NCBI RefSeq assembly: GCF_042466415.1
Contig: NZ_JAXHCH010000002.1
Span: 1,488,001 to 1,552,000 of the forward strand
From: Albirhodobacter sp042466415
Lineage (GTDB): Bacteria > Pseudomonadota > Alphaproteobacteria > Rhodobacterales > Rhodobacteraceae
Direction of reading: 5' to 3'
Length of the DNA stretch: 64,000 nt
This document shows, piece after piece, positions 25,373-30,774 of this stretch (position 1 is the stretch's first letter; every line of letters begins with the position of its first letter). The notes beneath the pieces were generated by a model that worked only from the letters and a program-made list of their open reading frames with translations, searched no databases and had not been told where the DNA came from. The position numbers and the translations under genes were made by a program.

Positions 25373-26358
25373 CGATCTCCTTTTAAAACGGGAGCAGGCA
25401 GGCCCAGACCCTCACGCGGGGTCGGGGCGGGGTTGAATTCTGTGCGGATCGCGACGCGCAGCTTTGCCGAACGCGCACGCGGATTATCTTGCAGTTCCTG
25501 TTCGTCGGGGCCGACGGATTTCCGCGTCCGCAACTCGAATGCGGGCTCCACGGCGTCTTGCTGGGGCGCGTAACGCGACCCCCCTGCAGCGCGCCCCGAG
25601 CGCGCAAGGAAGAAGCGTTTTACAACGCGATCTTCCAAAGAGTGGAAGGTGACAACCGCCAGCTGACCGCCGGGTTTCAAAGCGCGCTCTGCGGCTTCGA
25701 GCCCCTCGATCAATTGCCCGAATTCATCATTCACCCAAATGCGGATCGCCTGGAACGAGCGCGTCGCGGGGTGCGACTGGTTCGGCTTTGGTCGCGGCAG
25801 ACATTTCTCGATCACCGCAACAAGCTGCTTGGTTGTTTCCAACGGGCGCGCGGCCACAATCGCCCGCGCAATCCGGCGCGACGCGCGCTCCTCGCCGTAG
25901 TGATACAAGATATCCGCGATCTCACCCTCATCGGCCGTATTCAGCAAATCGGCCGCGGTCGGGCCCGTGTTCCCCATCCGCATATCGAGAGGCCCTTCGC
26001 GCATGAACGAAAAGCCGCGCTCGGACTGATCAAGCTGCATCGAGGAGACGCCAAGATCCAGCACCACCCCATCAAGCCCCTCGGGCGCGATCTCGCGGGC
26101 ATAGGTATCCATTTCCGAAAACGTGCCCTCGACCGCGATCAGGCGATCCCCGTACGCATCGCGCCACGCTTTCGCCATCTCGAACACGCTAGGGTCGCGG
26201 TCGACGCCGATCACCCGCGCAGCGCCTGCGTCAAGCAAGCCGCGCGTGTAGCCCCCTGCCCCGAATGTGCCGTCACACCAAAGGCCGGAAATAGGCGAAA
26301 CCGCCCCGAGGAGCGGCCGTAGCAAAACCGGAATATGAGGGCGGTTTTCGTCAGACAT
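25369..26358 (-). CDS. rsmH: 16S rRNA m4C1402 methyltransferase RsmH (MraW)
   Basis: 329 residues from ATG 26358, which overlaps the mraZ stop by one base; upstream residues in frame are spurious. It methylates N4 of C1402 in 16S rRNA. The SAM-binding motif DGTFGAGGYTRGLLDAGA, the acidic residue in VIGVDRDPSVFEMA, VLDLGVSSMQLDQ and the C-terminal LAVVTFHSLEDRVVKRFF are all present. Confidence 0.96.
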   Translation of the reverse strand: MSDENRPHIPVLLRPLLGAVSPISGLWCDGTFGAGGYTRGLLDAGAARVIGVDRDPSVFEMAKAWRDAYGDRLIAVEGTFSEMDTYAREIAPEGLDGVVLDLGVSSMQLDQSERGFSFMREGPLDMRMGNTGPTAADLLNTADEGEIADILYHYGEERASRRIARAIVAARPLETTKQLVAVIEKCLPRPKPNQSHPATRSFQAIRIWVNDEFGQLIEGLEAAERALKPGGQLAVVTFHSLEDRVVKRFFLARSGRAAGGSRYAPQQDAVEPAFELRTRKSVGPDEQELQDNPRARSAKLRVAIRTEFNPAPTPREGLGLPAPVLKGDR

Positions 26359-26873
26359 CAGGCCCCCGAGGCGTTGGTTGCGGGATTGGGAAGGTTCACC
26401 AGCGGATCGTAGCCCTTGGGCCGAACGGTGGCGCGCGCCGCCGCCACTTCGGCCTGCTCGGCCTCGTAAACGGCCGGGTCCCAAATTTTGAACGAGGTCC
26501 CCGAGGAAACAAAGAAGGCTTCCTTATCGAGACCAATTTTTTCACGTAGCTTTTGCGGCAAAACAAGACGGCCGTCATCGTCAATATTGGCCTCATGAGA
26601 CTGGCCATACATCAGTTCTTCGATCTCCGCGCGCTCAACCGAACCGCGTTGCATCAAGTCGATCTGTGTGTCGATTTCTTCGATCGCTTCCATTGTGTAG
26701 ACCTCAAGGAAGTTCCGATCGGCGCCACCGTAAACGATCACGATATTGGGGCGGGAGCCTGACTGGTAGTGAGGGTCGCAAGCCTCGATCACGCGGCGGA
26801 ACGAAGCCGGGATGGAAACGCGACCTTTCGCGTCCACCTTAAAGGTCTCCGATCCTCTGAACCTGCGTGCCAC
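26358..26873 (-). CDS. mraZ: Transcriptional regulator MraZ
   Basis: 171 residues with a GTG start, preceded by a good GAAGGAAG site. Two SpoVT/AbrB-like repeats are seen: the first (FKVDAKGRVSIPASFRRVIE, residues 11-30) and the second (NIDDDGRLVLPQKLREKIGL). MraZ forms rings that bind arrays of TGGGN repeats upstream of the dcw cluster and usually represses it. Two such arrays lie in the leader upstream. It is the first gene of the cluster. Confidence 0.95.
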   Translation of the reverse strand: MARRFRGSETFKVDAKGRVSIPASFRRVIEACDPHYQSGSRPNIVIVYGGADRNFLEVYTMEAIEEIDTQIDLMQRGSVERAEIEELMYGQSHEANIDDDGRLVLPQKLREKIGLDKEAFFVSSGTSFKIWDPAVYEAEQAEVAAARATVRPKGYDPLVNLPNPATNASGA

Positions 26874-26923
26874 GTTGGCTTCCTTCAGTTCACTCTACTC
26901 GTTCCAAAGCCCATGCCCTGGAA

Positions 26924-26965
26924 TGGAAAAGGGCGGATCGAGCTGCTGCCACTGCTCGATCCGCC
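26924..26965 (-). terminator. Terminator-like hairpin in the mraZ leader
   Basis: A perfect 12-base inverted repeat, GGCGGATCGAGC (26932-26943) with GCTCGATCCGCC (26954-26965), loop of 10. On the minus strand it is followed by CTTTTCC. The short T run suggests incomplete termination, as needed for read-through into mraZ. Confidence 0.7.
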
Positions 26966-27140
26966 GCTCTCTGTCCCATCTCTGGGGCCCAATGCTGGGC
27001 TATGTCCGACTACGCGCGCCACCTGGGGGGATGTCTGCTCGCTCGCGCGCCGGATCTCTTTGTCGTGAAGCGGGTGCCTGTATGATACCTGCTATTTTCG
27101 CCTTCGAGGTCTTGCCGCCTCGTGAGCCCGTCTTCTCGAT
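26924..27140 (-). ncRNA. Candidate UpsM-like sRNA in the mraZ 5' leader (boundaries uncertain)
   Basis: In Rhodobacter sphaeroides the dcw mRNA has an unusually long leader, and partial termination inside it releases the abundant sRNA UpsM. Here the mraZ leader also holds a strong terminator-like hairpin about 60 bases before mraZ, giving a transcript of about 200 nt if it starts near 27140. The call rests on position, length and the hairpin only; the start and sequence homology were not verified. Confidence 0.55.
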
Positions 27141-27144
27141 GAGT

Positions 27145-27180
27145 TAGGGATGCCATGGGATTTCATGGGAAGCAATGGAA
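27145..27180. promoter_or_regulatory. Candidate MraZ-box array, proximal
   Basis: Four elements spaced exactly 10 bases apart on the plus strand: AGGGA ending at 27150, TGGGA ending at 27160, TGGGA ending at 27170 and TGGAA ending at 27180. MraZ is known to bind TGGGN repeats with 5-base spacers. The array is about 270 bases upstream of mraZ, near the expected start of the leader RNA. It is on the strand opposite to mraZ, which is unusual. Confidence 0.5.
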
Positions 27181-27340
27181 ATTTTCGCCACCAAAGCGTC
27201 ACATTGCCCTCTCAAAGCCGACAAAATCGACGGTAAACTGATCACGAAATGGCGCGAAGTAGCAGGTCTAGCAAGAACTTTTCAAGAAACACACCAGATA
27301 TAGACCAACGGATAGGCCAAACCCCAATTGCACAGCGGGG

Positions 27341-27353
27341 CCATAAATTCCCA
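27341..27353. repeat. 13-base direct repeat CCATAAATTCCCA, copy 1
   Basis: The same 13 bases recur at 27488-27500, 147 bases away, where they form part of the distal TGGGA array. Here only one full TGGGA element (minus strand) is present; the next position has TGGCC. Confidence 0.6.
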
Positions 27354-27475
27354 ATTTTTCTGCGCAATTAGAGCGAGCCAAGCGCCCGCCCCTCCGGAAA
27401 CTGAGCCGAATCCCGGCATTCACGCGCGATTCACGCCGCTTCACGCGGCGGTGATTCGGCGTAAATCGGCTCGCG

Positions 27476-27500
27476 CCCCAGCCTCTCCCATAAATTCCCA
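27476..27500 (-). promoter_or_regulatory. Candidate MraZ-box array, distal
   Basis: On the minus strand, in the same orientation as mraZ, TGGGA (27500-27496), TGGGA (27490-27486) and TGGGG (27480-27476) are spaced exactly 10 bases apart. This is the expected MraZ operator form, but it is about 610 bases upstream of mraZ, just past the rlmJ terminator. Confidence 0.5.
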
Positions 27501-27557
27501 TGCGCAGCAGGCCCGTCGCCCGCAGTCCCGTGATTTCCCGGACACTGCCGGTGCAAA

Positions 27558-27589
27558 CAAAAACACGCTCCCATCTTGCGATGAGAGCG
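27558..27589 (-). terminator. Rho-independent terminator after rlmJ
   Basis: CGCTCCCATC (27566-27575) pairs with GATGAGAGCG (27580-27589) except for one G-T position, around a TTGC loop. On the minus strand it is followed by GTGTTTTTGTTT. It separates rlmJ from the dcw leader. Confidence 0.85.
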
Positions 27590-27634
27590 CGCTAAACCGT
27601 GCGAACCGTGGGGTATCGACCGCAGCCCTACCCG

Positions 27635-28411
27635 TTAAAGCTTGCGGAAATGCCCCTCAATGCGGCGCGCTTCCTCGTCGGTGCCATAGGGCGCGTTGAG
27701 AATGAACATGCCCGAACCGATCATTCCGTGCCCTTCGCGCGCGGGCGGGAAGCGAACTTCGGAACTCAAACCGATCGGGAAGCAATCCTTGAGAACCTTG
27801 ACCATCTCCCGCTCGGCACCATTTGCCAAAACCGGATACCACACCGCCACCGTGCCGACGTTCCACTTGCGCCAAATCTGGAACAACACGCGCGGAATCA
27901 CCGCGTAATCGGATTTCATCTCGTAAGACGGATCAATGACCATCATCCCGCGGCGCGGCGTGGGCGGCGTGAGCGCAAGCGCCATCTCCAACCCATCCTT
28001 CTGATGGAAGATCCCGCCGAACGGGCGCATCGACTCGCGCAGAGCCGCAAATTCTTGCGGGTGCAGGTCACACAAATGGATCGTGTCAGTCATGCGCAAG
28101 ATATTCGCAGCGATCAGCGGCGACCCAGGATAGGCACTCGCGCCATGTTCAGCGCGAGTCTTGGCAACGACCTTGGTATAGGGATGCTCGGGTGGGTAAA
28201 ACTTCGCGAGCTTCGACATCCCCTGCGCGGCCTCGCCCGTCTTGATCGCCTCCAACGCGTCGAGCTGGTAAAGCCCGCGCCCCGCATGCGTTTCAAGATA
28301 CGACATCGGCTTATCTTTACGGGTCATATACTCGAGCATATGCGCAATAAGCCCGTGCTTATGGAGATCGGCCAGATTTCCGGCGTGGTAGATATGTTGG
28401 TAGGACAGCAT
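27635..28411 (-). CDS. rlmJ: 23S rRNA m6A2030 methyltransferase RlmJ
   Basis: 258 residues. It methylates N6 of A2030 in 23S rRNA. The family opening MLSYQHIYHAGNLADLHKH, motif YLETHAGRGLYQL and HPQEF are visible. The catalytic motif IV reads DPSYE (the E. coli enzyme has DPPYE). The gene is on the same strand as the dcw cluster, with its own terminator. Confidence 0.93.
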   Translation of the reverse strand: MLSYQHIYHAGNLADLHKHGLIAHMLEYMTRKDKPMSYLETHAGRGLYQLDALEAIKTGEAAQGMSKLAKFYPPEHPYTKVVAKTRAEHGASAYPGSPLIAANILRMTDTIHLCDLHPQEFAALRESMRPFGGIFHQKDGLEMALALTPPTPRRGMMVIDPSYEMKSDYAVIPRVLFQIWRKWNVGTVAVWYPVLANGAEREMVKVLKDCFPIGLSSEVRFPPAREGHGMIGSGMFILNAPYGTDEEARRIEGHFRKL

Positions 28412-28592
28412 TTCAGCCTCCGGTTCTGGAATTGATCACCCCGCCCCCATGCGGCAGGGATCATAAAAAAGCAAGTCTCAAGGGCACCCCCTACCCCGCC
28501 AATATGGCACATCGCGCCTTTCCCCCAAAGACCGCACTGCGATCCACATGTAGGGAGGTCGTCGATTATCCAGATTTAAGGCTTTGAATAGC
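28412..28592. other. Intergenic region upstream of rlmJ
   Basis: Contains the rlmJ promoter region (minus strand). No gene and no clear promoter hexamers were picked. Confidence 0.4.
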
Positions 28593-28636
28593 AAAACGGC
28601 GGCACCCAGGGAGGAGGAGGGGTGCCGCCGTTTTTT
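28593..28636 (-). terminator. Terminator of the sRNA array
   Basis: A perfect 15-base stem (28593-28607 with 28620-28634) flanked by A's on one side and six T's on the other, so it can act in both directions. The loop itself contains the CTCCTCCTCCC motif. Confidence 0.85.
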
Positions 28637-28667
28637 AGCCGTTGGCCTCAGGGAGGAGGAGGAGGCC
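28593..28667 (-). ncRNA. ccsR: CcsR-like sRNA unit 5 (last), with terminator
   Basis: Two hairpins with the CCUCCUCC loop read on the minus strand: 28644-28667 (stem GGCCTC) and 28593-28634, a 15-base stem. The second is also the terminator of the array. Units are numbered from the DUF1127 gene. Confidence 0.75.
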
Positions 28668-28680
28668 TTCGGTATATGGT

Positions 28681-28746
28681 GCGCCACCCTCAGGGAGGAG
28701 GAGGAGGGTGGCGCTAAACGATCGGCCCAGGGAGGAGGAGAGGGCC
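28681..28746 (-). ncRNA. ccsR: CcsR-like sRNA unit 4
   Basis: Hairpins at 28724-28746 (GGCCC stem, loop with CTCCTCCTCCC) and 28681-28714 (10-base stem GCGCCACCCT, loop with CCTCCTCCTCCC). This is the most diverged unit; the spacer to unit 3 (28747-28821) differs from the others. Confidence 0.75.
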
Positions 28747-28821
28747 TTTCGCGTCTCGGTTTGGCTTCAATCTTTGAACACGTCCCAGCCCGGCGATCTA
28801 ATCGCAGCAGGAAGGGGAAGT

Positions 28822-28891
28822 GCGGCGCCCTCAGGGAGGAGGAGGAGGGCGCCGCCTTCAACACGAGACCTCAGGGAGGAGGAGGAGGTCT
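28822..28891 (-). ncRNA. ccsR: CcsR-like sRNA unit 3
   Basis: Hairpins at 28866-28891 (AGACCTC stem) and 28822-28855 (10-base stem GCGGCGCCCT), each with the anti-SD-like CCTCCTCCTCCC loop. The 106 bases from 28831 are identical to those from 28937 (unit 2). Confidence 0.8.
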
Positions 28892-28927
28892 TCGCTTTCG
28901 TGTCCGGCGATTGAGGCCGGTATATGT

Positions 28928-28997
28928 GCGGCACCCTCAGGGAGGAGGAGGAGGGCGCCGCCTTCAACACGAGACCTCAGGGAGGAGGAGGAGGTCT
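28928..28997 (-). ncRNA. ccsR: CcsR-like sRNA unit 2
   Basis: Hairpins at 28972-28997 (AGACCTC stem) and 28928-28961. The second stem pairs perfectly on the minus-strand RNA if one G-U pair is allowed, while the plus strand would have an A-C mismatch. Confidence 0.8.
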
Positions 28998-29033
28998 TCG
29001 CTTTCGTGTCCGGCGATTGAGGCCGGTATATGT

Positions 29034-29104
29034 GCGGCACCCTCAGGGAGGAGGAGGAGAGTGCCGCTAATCCGAAGGGCTCAGGGAGGAGGAGGAGAGC
29101 CCTT
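29034..29104 (-). ncRNA. ccsR: CcsR-like sRNA unit 1 (first after the DUF1127 gene)
   Basis: Hairpins at 29075-29104 (8-base stem AAGGGCTC) and 29034-29067 (10-base stem with one U-G pair on the minus strand). It begins 9 bases after the DUF1127 stop codon, so the sRNAs must come from processing of a common transcript, as described for CcsR1-4 in R. sphaeroides. Confidence 0.8.
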
Positions 29105-29112
29105 AGGAATTC

Positions 29113-29328
29113 TTATTTGCCGTATGCCGCATCCATAGCGACGCGGGTGATCATCGAGCGGTGCATACCGAGGTCTGCGAGTTCGCGCGAGGTCAATGCG
29201 TTCAACTCACGAAGAGTTTGACGGTAAACGCGGCGGCGCTGGAATGCGTCCGAGAGCGTTGCCATTGCTGCGGAAATGCGAGCAATGATGCCTGCGTCAA
29301 CGAGCTGAGTGTTTTGAACGAGTGCCAT
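29113..29328 (-). CDS. ccaF1: DUF1127 small protein, CcaF1 homologue
   Basis: 71 residues. The C-terminal half (RRRVYRQTLRELNALTSREL, then ADLGMHRSMI) is the Arg-rich DUF1127 motif 'L..L....L.DIG..R..I'. In R. sphaeroides the homologue RSP_6037 (CcaF1) precedes the CcsR sRNAs, is made under oxidative and heat stress from an RpoHI/RpoHII promoter, and acts as an RNA-binding protein that affects maturation of these sRNAs. The same arrangement is seen here, with ten hairpins directly downstream. The symbol rests on synteny and motif. Confidence 0.85.
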   Translation of the reverse strand: MALVQNTQLVDAGIIARISAAMATLSDAFQRRRVYRQTLRELNALTSRELADLGMHRSMITRVAMDAAYGK

Positions 29329-29384
29329 TTCGGTGCCTAGCTTTATCTGTTTTGCGAAGTGTCTTTGTCTTCGCTGTTGTCCCT

Positions 29385-29413
29385 AACATGCCGTCCTCGC
29401 TGCAACTGCACAA
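29385..29413 (-). promoter_or_regulatory. Possible RpoH-type promoter of the DUF1127-CcsR operon
   Basis: On the minus strand, TTGTGC (29413-29408), a 17-base spacer, then CATGTT (29390-29385), about 57 bases before the start codon. It resembles the heat-shock sigma pattern CTTG...CCATnT loosely. Confidence 0.35.
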
Positions 29414-29588
29414 TCCACTTTTCCCTCAATGCTGCCATGCAGAAAGCGCATAACAAGCACTGACCTATTCCCTGCCCCACGCACCGGCCCCCGATGCGAC
29501 GCGTTTGTGCAACAATTATTGGGCTTTACGGGCTTGCGCTGCGCGCCAAAAGCGGCACAGTCCCCCACAACCAACCTGCGGAGATGAC

Positions 29589-30644
29589 ATGAGTGTGACA
29601 AAAGATGCCGTTTTAGAGGCCCTCAAAGCGGTTCGAATCCCTTCAGGTAGCGATCTCGTGAGCGCAGATAAGGTGCGCGCGATAGGAATCGATGCGGGAT
29701 CGGTGCGATTTGTCCTTGAGGGGGCCAATGCGGCCGAGGTCAGTGTGCTGGAGGGGTTGAAGCCTCAAGCCATGGCGGCCGTCACAGCAATTCCCGGGGT
29801 GACATCCGTCACGATCAACACACTGTCCATGCAAGGGCCGCAAATCGGCGGGCATCCCAAGCCACAGGCCGGCCCTTTAGGGGTTGCGGGCGTCGATAAG
29901 ATCATCGTCGTCGGATCAGGCAAAGGCGGTGTTGGCAAATCGACGGTTTCGTCCAATCTCGCGGTTGCTTTGGCACGCGCGGGCAAGCGTGTGGGTTTGC
30001 TGGATGCCGATATCTACGGCCCGTCCCAGCCGCGGATGATGGGCGTTAACCGCCGCCCCGCCTCGCCCGATGGGAAAACAATTCTTCCCCTGATGGCTCA
30101 CGGCGTGACGATGATGTCGATCGGGCTGATGCTCAAAGAAGACGAAGCCGTGATCTGGCGCGGGCCAATGTTGATGGGCGCCATGCAGCAGATGTTGGGG
30201 CAAGTGAAATGGGATGAATACGGGCCGCTTGACGTTCTGATCATCGATTTGCCGCCAGGAACGGGCGACGTGCAGCTCACCTTGTGTCAAAAAACCAAGC
30301 TGGACGGGGCTATTGTCGTGTCGACGCCGCAAGACGTCGCGCTGCTGGATGCGCGCAAGGCTTTGGATATGTTCAAACGCCTCAACACGCCCGTCTTGGG
30401 GTTGATCGAAAATATGTCGAGCTACGTCTGCCCTAACTGCGGACATGAGGCGCATCTGTTTGGGCATGGTGGCGTGGGTGCGGAGGCGCAAAAACTGGGC
30501 CTGCCGTTCTTGGGCGAGCTGCCTTTGGATCTCTCGGTGCGCTTGGGGGGCGACAGCGGCACGCCTGTCGCCGCGGGCGATGGAGCGATGGCCGATGCCT
30601 ACGCGCTGCTCGCGCAAAAGCTGATCAAAGCCGGCACGGTCTGA
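29589..30644 (+). CDS. mrp: Mrp/NBP35 family Fe-S cluster carrier ATPase
   Basis: 351 residues from ATG 29589 (GGAGATGAC upstream). The N-terminal MIP18/DUF59-like domain (about 1-85) is followed by a P-loop ATPase domain with the deviant Walker motif GSGKGGVGKST, LLDADIYGPSQPRM, IIDLPPGTGDVQLT and the cluster-binding CPNC pair. It transfers Fe-S clusters to apoproteins. The gene is divergent from the DUF1127 operon, sharing a 260-base promoter region. Confidence 0.94.
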   Translation: MSVTKDAVLEALKAVRIPSGSDLVSADKVRAIGIDAGSVRFVLEGANAAEVSVLEGLKPQAMAAVTAIPGVTSVTINTLSMQGPQIGGHPKPQAGPLGVAGVDKIIVVGSGKGGVGKSTVSSNLAVALARAGKRVGLLDADIYGPSQPRMMGVNRRPASPDGKTILPLMAHGVTMMSIGLMLKEDEAVIWRGPMLMGAMQQMLGQVKWDEYGPLDVLIIDLPPGTGDVQLTLCQKTKLDGAIVVSTPQDVALLDARKALDMFKRLNTPVLGLIENMSSYVCPNCGHEAHLFGHGGVGAEAQKLGLPFLGELPLDLSVRLGGDSGTPVAAGDGAMADAYALLAQKLIKAGTV

Positions 30645-30663
30645 AAAATCGCCTAAAACCAAC

Positions 30664-30690
30664 GGGCTGCGCGGTGATCGCGCGCAGCCC
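30664..30690 (-). terminator. Terminator hairpin between mrp and uvrD
   Basis: GGGCTGCGCG (30664-30673) pairs with CGCGCAGCCC (30681-30690). On the minus strand it is followed by GTTGGTTTT; on the plus strand there is no T run. It serves the convergent end of uvrD and perhaps mrp. Confidence 0.6.
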
Positions 30691-30774
30691 ACAAAAATAG
30701 TGGGGGGGCGTTTTCGCGGGGTGGCCATCTCGCCCCTGCCCGCTTAAAGACCCCGCCCCAAGCTACGCCCTGCC

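Noticed and set aside
27268..27501. 77-codon minus-strand frame beginning MGIYGRGW in the mraZ leader
   Set aside because: It starts inside the TGGGA array, has no ribosome binding site and no recognisable pattern; the repeated GIYG comes from the 13-base DNA repeat.
28593..29104. CRISPR array
   Set aside because: Repeats are palindromic hairpins of varying stem and uneven spacing, and two spacers are identical; no cas genes are nearby.
28584..29138. Plus-strand frame of 184 codons with repeated REEEE and GRRRR blocks
   Set aside because: It is a translation of the repeated GGAGGAGG hairpin loops of the sRNA array; no ribosome binding site or family pattern, and the hairpins explain the repeats.
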